This document shows positions 8,649-16,077 of a stretch of DNA of 64,000 nucleotides, piece by piece (position 1 is the stretch's first letter; the number at the start of each line of letters is the position of its first letter). The stretch covers positions 62,001 to 126,000 of the forward strand of contig CAIYYN010000042.1 of assembly GCA_903930435.1 (NCBI GenBank), read 5' to 3'. This DNA is from an uncultured Hyphomicrobiales bacterium (GTDB taxonomy: Bacteria > Pseudomonadota > Alphaproteobacteria > Rhizobiales > Ancalomicrobiaceae). Made by a program: the position numbers and the translations under genes. The notes under the pieces were generated by a model. It was given only the letters and a program-made list of their open reading frames with translations. It was not told the DNA's origin and searched no databases.

Positions 8649-9413
8649 CTATCCCATAAATGCGAGGCCGTATGCACCATCCCAACTGAGTTTCACCGAC
8701 ACGACAAACAGCGCAACGGTGACAAGCCGGAAGAACATCACATCCGGGATGACCCGCGTCAGCTTTGCGCCGGCGAGCGTTCCCAGGATAGCAACCGGGA
8801 TCAGGATGACAGCTTCGCGCAGATTGGCGGGCGAAAACTGCCCGAGTGCCCAATAGGGAATCAGTTTGATGGCATTGATCATGGCAAAGGTGATCGTGCT
8901 CGTACCCGCAAAGACCATTTTCGACAGGCGGATGGGCAGGACATACATCTGAAACGGCGGCGCACCGGAATGGGAAACGAAACTCACGAACCCGGTAATA
9001 GCCCCCCAGAAAACACCACGTGGTATGTCAGCAGCCCGTGGCGCCGGTTCACCCTTGCGTGGCCAGACACGGATCACACAAAAGACGACGCCGATCAGGC
9101 CAACGATCAATGTGACCAGCGCCTCTGACATCCAGGACGCCGTGATCCAGCCAAATAGAATACCGATGGCCGCAGCAGGAACGATGATTGAAATGATGCG
9201 CCGATCAAATTCGCGTCGGTAGACCCATAGGCCGACCATATCGGAGACGACGAAAATCGGCAGGAGAAGGCCGGCTGCGCGGATTGGTGAAATTGCCAGG
9301 GCAAGGATCGGGACCCCCAGCGATCCTATCGCCGGCAAGCCACCCTTCGCCATGCCCACCAGAAAGGCCGCAGTCACGGCAGCGGCGTAAAACCCGATAT
9401 CGATGGATGTCAT
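8649..9413 (-). CDS. TauE/SafE family membrane permease
   Basis: A 254-residue inner-membrane protein with about eight hydrophobic segments, of the TauE/SafE (DUF81) family, whose members are linked to export of sulfite, sulfoacetate or other organic anions. Visible family features are the paired half-motifs FLVGMAKGGLPAIGSLGVPI near the N-terminus and GAITGFVSFVSHSGAPPFQM near the middle. ATG 9413 (MTSIDIGFYA) is preferred to 9452. The substrate is unknown. The upstream acyl-CoA ligase gene starts 116 bases to its left on the same strand, so the two could be cotranscribed. Confidence 0.8.
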   Translation of the reverse strand: MTSIDIGFYAAAVTAAFLVGMAKGGLPAIGSLGVPILALAISPIRAAGLLLPIFVVSDMVGLWVYRREFDRRIISIIVPAAAIGILFGWITASWMSEALVTLIVGLIGVVFCVIRVWPRKGEPAPRAADIPRGVFWGAITGFVSFVSHSGAPPFQMYVLPIRLSKMVFAGTSTITFAMINAIKLIPYWALGQFSPANLREAVILIPVAILGTLAGAKLTRVIPDVMFFRLVTVALFVVSVKLSWDGAYGLAFMG

Positions 9414-9543
9414 TCGCAGGTGCTCAAGTGTCCGGGAGGACGGGACGGTCATCTCGCCACTTGAGCTAGCACTGATTGGTCAGCATGTGAACATGCGATG
9501 CGAAAGTCAGAGCTTCAACACCGCTGAAGCAATGTCCCGATGT

Positions 9544-9810
9544 TCAGGCGCAACGCTTGACGAGTTCTTCGAGCGCTTCCTGACGGGCAGCCAACGACAC
9601 ATTGAAAGCACGCGCCATCGGCAATGCCTGCATTTCAATGATCTTGCCCGAGTTGAGCGACACGGAGACTTCGCCAACATCGGCGACATCCACAGAAGAA
9701 ACGGTCGCCAGCTTAGAAACCGTCGCTGCGATCAGAGCTGTCATCTCGCTGACGGTGAGATGTGCCTTGGAAATTAGTTGTTCGCCTTGGATGATCTGGT
9801 CGGTGCTCAT
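9544..9810 (-). CDS. Small conserved-looking protein of unknown function
   Basis: An 88-residue acidic-to-neutral protein beginning MSTDQIIQGEQLISKAHLTV. The start at 9810 is supported by GTGAGGA about nine bases upstream; the longer frame has no such site. It alternates helix-like stretches (SEMTALIAATVSKLATVS) with a beta-like stretch (GEVSVSLNSGKIIEMQALP), and ends with a helix (VSLAARQEALEELVKRCA). No signal peptide or membrane segment. I do not recognise the family. It stands alone, with nearly 800 noncoding bases on its 5' side. Confidence 0.55.
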   Translation of the reverse strand: MSTDQIIQGEQLISKAHLTVSEMTALIAATVSKLATVSSVDVADVGEVSVSLNSGKIIEMQALPMARAFNVSLAARQEALEELVKRCA

Positions 9811-10192
9811 GTACGTCCTCACAGTCCGCAGTGAATTTCGATAGTCCACCATAACAAACCGTGATTTATGACGGTTTAATACGTTGTTCATTCGGCATTC
9901 AAATATTGGACAACTCACTTCAATGGTAAATTTCAGATGAACATTGAACCGACAATCGTGTCAGTTCACGCTATTGGATCGAACACGCCCGATTGGTCAG
10001 TGACCCGATCAACTGGCCGCGCTGATGGGCCGCGTTATGCCCAGCCAATCGCGGCAAACTGATGGCGCAATCAAACGGAAGATTTCGGCCAGGGCTTGGC
10101 AGTCAGGTCAATCCCAAACTGAGACAGGCAAGCATTCACAAACACGTGACCCGTATTATTTTGGGTCAGCCAGCCAATAACGAGACCGACTG
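9811..10192. other. Noncoding region upstream of the sRNA candidate
   Basis: No open frame of note on either strand. A small hairpin is possible at 10147-10168 (TGACCC with GGGTCA). The promoter of the 88-residue gene must lie near 9830-9880. Nothing else can be supported. Confidence 0.4.
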
Positions 10193-10207
10193 TTAAAGCT
10201 CTATTAA
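10193..10207. promoter_or_regulatory. CtrA-type box upstream of the sRNA candidate
   Basis: TTAA (10193-10196), seven bases, TTAA (10204-10207) is an exact match to the CtrA recognition pattern known from Caulobacter and other alphaproteobacteria. The second half overlaps the -35 position of a promoter whose -10 would be TATGAT at 10225-10230 (17-base spacer). That is the arrangement typical of CtrA-activated promoters. Confidence 0.5.
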
Positions 10208-10236
10208 GCTTTAGAAGCGATAAATATGATTATCCA

Positions 10237-10328
10237 GTCTTCTGGATGCGAGTGGCTCCTATCCACTCTGTTTGACGCCTCCCTGTAAATACATCTTACG
10301 AGCCGCGCATTCCGCGGCTCGCTTTTTT
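10237..10328 (+). ncRNA. Candidate trans-acting small RNA with anti-Shine-Dalgarno motifs
   Basis: A predicted transcript of about 90 bases with no coding content. A hairpin GAGTGG/CCACTC (10250-10255 and 10263-10268) presents CTCCTAT in its loop. An unpaired stretch follows with CCTCCCT at 10278-10284. A textbook terminator ends it at 10299-10328. This two-hairpin layout with a CCUCCCU core between them resembles, from memory, the rhizobial MmgR/alpha-r8 and alpha-r14 sRNA families, which act by pairing with ribosome-binding sites. The 5' end is inferred from TATGAT at 10225-10230. Another small hairpin (ATCCAG/CTGGAT, 10232-10247) would straddle the predicted start, so the 5' end could be upstream. 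Confidence 0.5.
10299..10328 (+). terminator. Strong intrinsic terminator of the sRNA candidate
   Basis: CGAGCCGCG (10299-10307) and CGCGGCTCG (10313-10321) form a perfect 9-bp GC-rich stem with a 5-base loop, followed by C and six T. No protein gene on the plus strand ends nearby, which is the main reason for proposing an RNA gene upstream. Confidence 0.85.
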
Positions 10329-10604
10329 ATATTCAAGATATATTTCAACAATTTAACTCGAATGTGTTGCGCCGAGCGAGCGCGAGGGCCTGTGCATATT
10401 AACCCTTGTGCGGAATTTCGAGGCAATCAGGCAAAGCCAATATGGCGTTCGGCACGAAGCCTGCTTAGTCTATGGCTGACAGAACCAGTCGTGAAGCGAC
10501 GGTCTCATTTCGATGCATGGTTTGGCCACAACAAGTCGGATGTGTTGCTTCGCATCGGTCGAGACGTCGTCAGACCCGACTGACGCCGCAAAAAGGATGA
10601 TGAC
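10329..10604. other. Noncoding leader region of rcdA
   Basis: An open frame covers most of it (10272-10583) but begins inside the terminator region, lacks a ribosome site and has no family resemblance, so I treat it as noncoding. The rcdA promoter must be here. The first 60 bases are AT-rich. Confidence 0.45.
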
Positions 10605-11138
10605 ATGACACCGGACGCACCCGAGCATGATGCCGATCGCGATCCCATCGATTTCTCGTTGCGGTTTGCGAACTCGGAAACTTTCCGAAGCCTGTTCCGT
10701 GAGGGCATGGGCCTGGTCGAGGAAACCGCCTCTTACCTTGACGGCCCTGGTCGCGCCGAGTCCAAGGAACTTGGCCGCGCAGGGTCTCTGATTTATGCAA
10801 CAGAGTCGATGCGGCTGACGACACGTTTGATGCAATTGGCATCCTGGCTCCTGCTGCAGCGCGCCGTCAACGAAGGTGAGATGACCCAGGCTCAGGCCGG
10901 GATCGAAAAGGCCAAGGTGCGCATCGATGGACCATCGTCGAGCCGGTCCGGGCCAGGCTGGGAGGAAATCCCGGAGCCGCTGAAGGCGCTCATCGACCGC
11001 TCGATCCGGCTTCAGGAGCGGATCCGCATTCTTGATACAGCGATTTACGCCGAGGAAAAGCCAGAGGTGGTCGCTGCAAACCCGGTTGCCGATCAATTGG
11101 ACCGACTCAACAACGCGTTTGGAGGTCTGGGCCGGTAA
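10605..11138 (+). CDS. rcdA: RcdA-family protein (DUF1465), CtrA degradation adaptor
   Basis: A 177-residue alphaproteobacterial protein of the DUF1465/RcdA family. In Caulobacter RcdA helps deliver CtrA and other substrates to the ClpXP protease during the cell cycle. Family-like segments are FANSETFRSLFREGMGLVEE, the helix GRAGSLIYATESMRLTTRLM, QLASWLLLQRAVNEGEMT, and IDRSIRLQERIRILD near the C-terminus. AAGGATG lies nine bases before ATG 10605 and supports the start. The tail (VADQLDRLNNAFGGLGR) fits the peptide-binding C-terminus of the family. No operon partner is clear; a glycosyltransferase follows 158 bases later. Confidence 0.85.
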   Translation: MTPDAPEHDADRDPIDFSLRFANSETFRSLFREGMGLVEETASYLDGPGRAESKELGRAGSLIYATESMRLTTRLMQLASWLLLQRAVNEGEMTQAQAGIEKAKVRIDGPSSSRSGPGWEEIPEPLKALIDRSIRLQERIRILDTAIYAEEKPEVVAANPVADQLDRLNNAFGGLGR

Positions 11139-11296
11139 ACAAACTGATTGGTCCCAAGAACAAAGCAGCCATCGACATCCCACGCCCCTCGGTCTATCAA
11201 GAGCCGCTTTCGCGACTGTCCTGCCGAAAAGGCGAGACTTGTAATTGATGGACCTGAGGCTGCGGCCATGTGCCGCCAAATTGGATGACTGCAGAT

Positions 11297-12289
11297 ATGC
11301 GCGTGCTCCTGATCAATCGGGCCAAAGTTCCGGTCTTTGCCTATGGTGGCACGGAACGGGTTATCTGGAACCTCGCCCGGTCATTGGTCGATCTTGGTCA
11401 CGAGGTCACATTTCTCGTGCCGGAAGGCTCGCACTGCGATTTTGCCAAGGTTCTGGTGCTCGACAAGGATGCGCCGCTGAAACCGCAAATTCCCTCCGGT
11501 TTCGACATCGTTCATTTTCAATCGTTGCCTGACTTCGATCCGGATGCGGATTTCGATCAGCCCTACATCATGACCGAACACGGCAATGCAAACAAACCCC
11601 CGACAACGCGCTACCTGAACACGGTTTTCATCTCGGCCGATCAGGCCAAGCGGCATAATTCCAACGTGTTCGTCTATAACGGCCTGAATTGGGACGATTA
11701 TGGCCCGGTCGATTTCAATAAGCCGCGAACGCATTTTCACTTCTTGGGCAAGGCGTCCTGGCCAGCCAAGAACGTGCGTGGGGCCATTGACGTGGCTTGG
11801 GACGCGGGCGTGGAACTCGCTGTTCTCGGCGGCAACCGGCTGAATTTCAGTCGCGGTTTCCGGTTTACATGGTCACCGAGCATCCATTTCTACGGCATGG
11901 TCGGCGGCGCAGAGAAATTCACGGCACTCAACCAATCCAAGGGCCTGATTTTTCCCGTGCGCTGGTACGAGCCATTCGGGCTTGCGATCATCGAAAGCCT
12001 GTATTTCGGTTGCCCGGTCTTCGCCACGCCCTATGGTTCGTTGCCAGAACTGATCGGGCCAGACGTCGGCTATCTCTCGAACTCGCGTTCGGACCTCGCG
12101 CGCGCCGTCAAGACGATGCAATTTGATGCCCGCCGCTGCCACGACTATGTTCGCGACACCTATAATTCGGCCGTCATGGCGGAAGCCTACGTCAAAATCT
12201 ACGAACGGGTCCTGAATGGCGAGAAGCTGAACCCGCATCGCCCGGAATTGATCGACCGCGAGGTCAACAAGTTGCCATGGCTGAAATAG
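11297..12289 (+). CDS. Glycosyltransferase, GT4-like
   Basis: A 330-residue cytoplasmic GT-B enzyme. RVLLINRAKVPVFAYGGTER is the N-terminal Rossmann start with the acceptor-side glycine loop. GLIFPVRWYEPFGLAIIESL is the nucleotide-sugar signature with the two glutamates of the EX7E motif, followed by CPVFATPYGSLPELI. This resembles the AviGT4-like glycosyltransferases seen beside small proteins in alphaproteobacteria. Substrate and product are unknown. Possible starts are 11285 (MTADMRV) and 11297; neither has a good ribosome site. Its end overlaps the next gene by 13 bases, so the two are probably coupled. Confidence 0.78.
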   Translation: MRVLLINRAKVPVFAYGGTERVIWNLARSLVDLGHEVTFLVPEGSHCDFAKVLVLDKDAPLKPQIPSGFDIVHFQSLPDFDPDADFDQPYIMTEHGNANKPPTTRYLNTVFISADQAKRHNSNVFVYNGLNWDDYGPVDFNKPRTHFHFLGKASWPAKNVRGAIDVAWDAGVELAVLGGNRLNFSRGFRFTWSPSIHFYGMVGGAEKFTALNQSKGLIFPVRWYEPFGLAIIESLYFGCPVFATPYGSLPELIGPDVGYLSNSRSDLARAVKTMQFDARRCHDYVRDTYNSAVMAEAYVKIYERVLNGEKLNPHRPELIDREVNKLPWLK

Positions 12290-12597
12290 CGGACACACAG
12301 GACGAGGCGCCGCGCGCGCTGAAGCTCATCCTCCATACCGACCGCGCTCCCGGTGACTGGCTTCAGGACCCGGTGTCGAACTGGCAACGCGACGGGATCG
12401 CCTGGATCGCCGTTGTGGGCAAGCACTGCGCGGCGTGCGAAGAAATGATCCGCACCAAGATCAGAGCCTCGAATCCGGATCGCAACCGCTTCATTATGAT
12501 TACCTCACATCCCGACGAGACACTCGAGGCGGTCTCGGACTTCATGCTGTCGCTCGTGGACGATTATGAAGGTGATGTCGCGATAATGGAATTCTGA
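12277..12597 (+). CDS. Small CxxC protein coupled to the glycosyltransferase
   Basis: A 106-residue soluble protein starting inside the glycosyltransferase gene (13-base overlap). It reads like one alpha/beta domain: a strand IAWIAVVGKHCAACEEMIRT with Cys-x-x-Cys, then NRFIMITSHPDETLEAVSDF, ending with GDVAIMEF. The position of the CxxC after a beta strand is reminiscent of thioredoxin-like folds, but no cis-Pro motif is evident and I do not assign it. Function unknown; a link with the glycosyltransferase is inferred from overlap only. Confidence 0.65.
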   Translation: MAEIADTQDEAPRALKLILHTDRAPGDWLQDPVSNWQRDGIAWIAVVGKHCAACEEMIRTKIRASNPDRNRFIMITSHPDETLEAVSDFMLSLVDDYEGDVAIMEF

Positions 12598-12634
12598 GAT
12601 CGAACCGGACCTATTCGTGTGCTCGTCCAAACAA

Positions 12635-12661
12635 AAAGGCCGCCCGGGTCGGACGGCCTTT
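12635..12661. terminator. Bidirectional terminator between the CxxC gene and pntB
   Basis: AAAGGCCG (12635-12642) pairs with CGGCCTTT (12654-12661). A-rich sequence on the left gives a T-run for the leftward pntB transcript, and the right arm ends in TTT for the rightward one. It lies between convergent genes. Confidence 0.75.
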
Positions 12662-12684
12662 GATTGGTTTCGGTACTGGACACA

Positions 12685-14085
12685 TCATTCCAGGTTCTTG
12701 ATGATCTCTTCCGTCATCTTCTTGGCATCGCCGAATAGCATCATCGTATTGTCCTTGAAGAACAATTCGTTTTCGACACCAGCGTAGCCCGAACCCATGC
12801 CGCGCTTGATGAAGAGGACCGTCTTGGCCTTTTCAACATCGAGGATCGGCATGCCGAAGATGGGCGAGGCCGGATCGGTCTTGGCAGCTGGATTGGTGAC
12901 ATCGTTCGCGCCGATCACATAGGCAACGTCAGCCTGTGCGAAGTCGTTGTTGATGTCTTCCAGCTCAAAGACTTCGTCGTAGGGCACATTGGCTTCGGCC
13001 AGCAACACGTTCATGTGACCTGGCATGCGGCCCGCGACAGGGTGGATCGCGTATTTCACATCCACGCCAGCATGCTTCAGCTTGTCGGCCATTTCGCGAA
13101 CAGCATGCTGGGCCTGCGCCACCGCCATACCATAACCCGGCACGATGATGACCTTCTCGGCGTTCTTCATGATGAAGGCCGCATCGTCAGCGGACCCCTG
13201 CTTGACCGGGCGCGATTCCCGAGCGCCGCCACCTGCAGGACCTGCTGTCTCGCCACCAAAGCCACCCAGAATGACCGAGATGAACGAGCGGTTCATGCCC
13301 TTACACATGATGTAGGACAGGATAGCGCCGGATGAGCCGACGAGGGCACCCGTGATGATAAGGGCGGAGTTGCCGAGTGTGAAACCGATGCCCGCCGCAG
13401 CCCAGCCCGAGTAGGAGTTCAACATCGACACGACGACCGGCATATCGGCACCGCCGATCGGCACGATGATCAGGACACCGAAGACCATAGCTGTCAGGAC
13501 GATGAGCCAGAACACAATCTGACCACCGGTTATGACAAGGCACACGATCAGGGCCAGCAGGAACAACGCCAAAGCAATGTTGATCGCATGGCGTTGGGGC
13601 AACAGAATCGGCTTGCCGCTCATGCGGCCATCAAGTTTCAGAAACGCAATGATGGAGCCTGTGAAGGTGATTGCGCCAATGGCGACACCCAACGACATCT
13701 CGACGAGCGCTTCACCACGGATGCCGGTACCTTCAGCAATTCCGAAGGCGTTCGGCGCATTGATCGCAGCCGCTGCCACAAACACGGCTGCAAGGCCGAC
13801 CAGCGAATGGAAGAACGCAACGAGCTGCGGCATCTGCGTCATCGCGATCCGCTTGGCGGTCACCGCACCGATGCCGCCACCGATTGCCAGTGCGAGCGCT
13901 ATGAAGAGATAGCCGCTGAAGGACGGGGTGATCAGCGTGAGCGTCGTGACGATCGCAATCGTCATGCCGGTCATGCCATAGATGTTACCCTGACGTGACG
14001 TCGCGGGGCTCGATAACCCGCGCAGCGCCATGATGAACAGAACCCCGGAAACGAGGTAGAGCAGTGCCGTGATATTGGCCGACAT
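12685..14085 (-). CDS. pntB: NAD(P) transhydrogenase subunit beta
   Basis: A 466-residue subunit with the membrane domain dII and the NADP(H)-binding domain dIII of proton-translocating transhydrogenase. About nine hydrophobic segments come first (LLYLVSGVLFIMALRGLSSP, GALVGSSGAILSYIMCKGMN and others). The dIII Rossmann start KVIIVPGYGMAVAQAQHAVR and DVAYVIGANDVTNPAAKTDP follow, with the lid GSGYAGVENELFF at the C-terminus. The enzyme uses proton flow to reduce NADP+ with NADH. ATG 14085 was chosen because the longer frame overlaps pntAB. It is the last gene of the pntAA-pntAB-pntB operon. Confidence 0.96.
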   Translation of the reverse strand: MSANITALLYLVSGVLFIMALRGLSSPATSRQGNIYGMTGMTIAIVTTLTLITPSFSGYLFIALALAIGGGIGAVTAKRIAMTQMPQLVAFFHSLVGLAAVFVAAAAINAPNAFGIAEGTGIRGEALVEMSLGVAIGAITFTGSIIAFLKLDGRMSGKPILLPQRHAINIALALFLLALIVCLVITGGQIVFWLIVLTAMVFGVLIIVPIGGADMPVVVSMLNSYSGWAAAGIGFTLGNSALIITGALVGSSGAILSYIMCKGMNRSFISVILGGFGGETAGPAGGGARESRPVKQGSADDAAFIMKNAEKVIIVPGYGMAVAQAQHAVREMADKLKHAGVDVKYAIHPVAGRMPGHMNVLLAEANVPYDEVFELEDINNDFAQADVAYVIGANDVTNPAAKTDPASPIFGMPILDVEKAKTVLFIKRGMGSGYAGVENELFFKDNTMMLFGDAKKMTEEIIKNLE

Positions 14086-14099
14086 GTCTCGCCCTCCCC

Positions 14100-14546
14100 T
14101 CAGGACTTCTTTTTGTACATTGCGAGCATGCGGCTCGTAACGAGGAACCCGCCAAAGATATTGACCGCCGCGAGGATAACCGCGAGGAAGCCGAAGCCAC
14201 GGGCCGCCCAAGCGCCTGAACCAAGCGCCGTATCAACACCCACTGCAAGCAAGGCACCGACGACAATCACGGACGAAATCGCGTTCGTCACCGACATCAG
14301 CGGCGTATGCAGTGCTGGCGTCACCGACCATACAACGTAATAGCCAACGAAAATCGCCATCACGAAAACCGAGAATTCGAACACGAACGGGTCAATTGCC
14401 GACGTGCTCGCAACAGCATGTGCCGCGTGGCTAGCCGATGCGGCCAGATGATCGACAATCGATTGCGCGTGGTTTGCGGCTTCAGTAGCGACCTTGGCAG
14501 CTTGCCTTGCCTGCTCAAGCGCCTGGTCTGGAGTAAGATCAGCCAT
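14100..14546 (-). CDS. pntAB: NAD(P) transhydrogenase subunit alpha part 2
   Basis: A 148-residue membrane part of the alpha subunit, separate here as in other alphaproteobacteria. A charged, Ala-rich N-terminal helix (about 50 residues) precedes four membrane segments, including [20 protein letters not shown] and the conserved [20 protein letters not shown]. It ends [18 protein letters not shown], typical of the family. The stop is 14 bases from the pntB start and its ATG lies 12 bases after the pntAA stop. Confidence 0.94.
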   Translation of the reverse strand: MADLTPDQALEQARQAAKVATEAANHAQSIVDHLAASASHAAHAVASTSAIDPFVFEFSVFVMAIFVGYYVVWSVTPALHTPLMSVTNAISSVIVVGALLAVGVDTALGSGAWAARGFGFLAVILAAVNIFGGFLVTSRMLAMYKKKS

Positions 14547-14558
14547 AGTTTCCTCTCC

Positions 14559-15689
14559 TTATGCCTTCAGCGCCGGATGGACGATCGCACCGTCACGGGT
14601 AACGAGTGTCGCCTTAACGAGTTCGTCTTCCCAATTGACGGCGAGTTTCTTTTCTTTCTTGTCGACAAGGGTCTCTACGAATGCATAGAGGTTCTTGGCG
14701 TAAAGCAGCGATGCACTTGCCGCAATTCGTCCAGCCACGTTCAGGTGGCCGACGATCTTGACGCCATTGACCTCTGTAACCTGTCCGGCGACAGAGCCCT
14801 CGACGTTGCCGCCACGCTCGACTGCCAAATCAACCAGAACCGAACCGGGTTTCATCGACGCGACCATTTCGGCAGTTACGAGGCGCGGTGCGGCGCGACC
14901 CGGAATGAGCGCCGTGGTGATGACGATATCCTGTTTCTTGATATGCTCGGCGACGAGCGCTGCCTGCTTGGCCTGATACTCTGCCGACATTGGCTTTGCA
15001 TAGCCAGCTGCCGTCTCGGCCTGCTTGAATTCATCATCCTCGACAGCCACGAACTTTGCACCCAGCGAGGCGACCTGCTCTTTGGCGGCCGGACGAACGT
15101 CGGTCGCGGTGACGATCGCTCCCAGCCGACGAGCTGTCGCGATTGCCTGCAGGCCGGCGACGCCCGCACCCATCACGAAGACTTTCGCTGCTGACACGGT
15201 GCCAGCGGCTGTCATCATCATCGGGAAGGCGCGATCATATTCTGCAGCTGCGTCAATGACTGCCTGGTAGCCCGCTAGGTTTGCCTGGCTCGACAAGACG
15301 TCCATAACCTGAGCGCGTGTGATGCGCGGCATGAATTCCATGGCAAATCCGGCCAATCCGGCATCTGCCAAGAGTTGGATTTCAGAGGTATGTCCATGCG
15401 GATCGAGCGTGCCAATCAACAGGGCGCCCTGCTTGGCCAGAGCGACTTCGTCGGCGAGTGGTCGGCGTACCTTCAGAATAATGTCAGCATCGGCCCACGT
15501 GCTTGCCGCATCAAACGCGATCTCAGCACCTGCAGCCTGATACTCGGCATCGGTGATGCGCGACATCAAACCAGCGCCAGTCTCAACTGCGACCGTAAAA
15601 CCCAGCGCGACGAATTTTTTCACCGTATCCGGCGTCGCCGATACGCGGCCTTCCCCGCCGTCGCGTTCCCTCGGAACCGCAATCTTCAT
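14559..15689 (-). CDS. pntAA: NAD(P) transhydrogenase subunit alpha part 1
   Basis: A 376-residue soluble NAD(H)-binding domain dI. MKIAVPRERDGGEGRVSATP is the family N-terminus. GAGVAGLQAIATARRLGAIV is the dinucleotide-binding loop, with the acidic residue of TDVRPAAKEQ at the end of the second strand. The mobile loop lies near DDEFKQAETAAGYAKPMS. ATG 15689 is preferred to 15743 because the family begins with MKIAV. First gene of the pnt operon; a strong hairpin lies in its upstream region at 15757-15792. Confidence 0.96.
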   Translation of the reverse strand: MKIAVPRERDGGEGRVSATPDTVKKFVALGFTVAVETGAGLMSRITDAEYQAAGAEIAFDAASTWADADIILKVRRPLADEVALAKQGALLIGTLDPHGHTSEIQLLADAGLAGFAMEFMPRITRAQVMDVLSSQANLAGYQAVIDAAAEYDRAFPMMMTAAGTVSAAKVFVMGAGVAGLQAIATARRLGAIVTATDVRPAAKEQVASLGAKFVAVEDDEFKQAETAAGYAKPMSAEYQAKQAALVAEHIKKQDIVITTALIPGRAAPRLVTAEMVASMKPGSVLVDLAVERGGNVEGSVAGQVTEVNGVKIVGHLNVAGRIAASASLLYAKNLYAFVETLVDKKEKKLAVNWEDELVKATLVTRDGAIVHPALKA

Positions 15690-15756
15690 GGCATTCCCCC
15701 AACCCAAGCCGCTTTTTCCAGCGTCGTTGCATCCATATTCCAAAGCACGTCACTGA

Positions 15757-15792
15757 GCGCGGGGCAAGCGCAATACGCTTCGAACCCCGCGC
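15757..15792 (-). promoter_or_regulatory. Strong two-step hairpin between the oxidase subunit gene and pntAA
   Basis: GCGCGGGG (15757-15764) pairs with CCCCGCGC (15785-15792), and inside it AAGCG (15766-15770) pairs with CGCTT (15776-15780) around CAATA. No T-run follows on the minus strand, so it is a weak terminator candidate. It could be a Rho-independent-like end of the small upstream gene, or a leader structure of the pnt mRNA. Confidence 0.45.
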
Positions 15793-15813
15793 GCCGAACG
15801 CCGCCGTGTCTGA

Positions 15814-15963
15814 TCAATGAACGAGGAAAACCGCCATCAAAACCAGGAGCACGATGATCGCGCCGCCAACGATTTTCGAACCCTTGATGAAGCCTGCATA
15901 GGTTGCTTCATGCTGCGCATAATCCATTGGTGATTCATGTTCGGTGGTCGAATGATCCGCCAT
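15814..15963 (-). CDS. aa3-type cytochrome c oxidase subunit IV
   Basis: A 49-residue protein, MADHSTTEHESPMDYAQHEA followed by TYAGFIKGSKIVGGAIIVLL and a short hydrophobic end. It has the soluble MDYxxHExTYxGF motif and one membrane helix that define the bacterial aa3-type oxidase subunit IV family (COX4_bac, CtaF-like). This tiny subunit sits beside the catalytic core of the aa3 oxidase in Paracoccus and Rhodobacter. The oxidase core genes are not in this window. GGGACGAC just before the ATG is a modest ribosome site. Confidence 0.9.
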   Translation of the reverse strand: MADHSTTEHESPMDYAQHEATYAGFIKGSKIVGGAIIVLLVLMAVFLVH

Positions 15964-16077
15964 GTCGTCCCTCGCTGCGTGATAAAACTGCGCGCGTCCA
16001 GCGCACCGTGCAAACCGTCTTATAGCAGAGCATCCGCCAACGGCAATGACCGGAACTATCGTCTTTGCGATCGTCTT

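Noticed and set aside
10272-10583. 103-codon open frame between the sRNA candidate and rcdA
   Set aside because: It begins inside the sRNA candidate and runs through its terminator, has no ribosome site and an unnatural composition rich in Arg, Cys and Trp.
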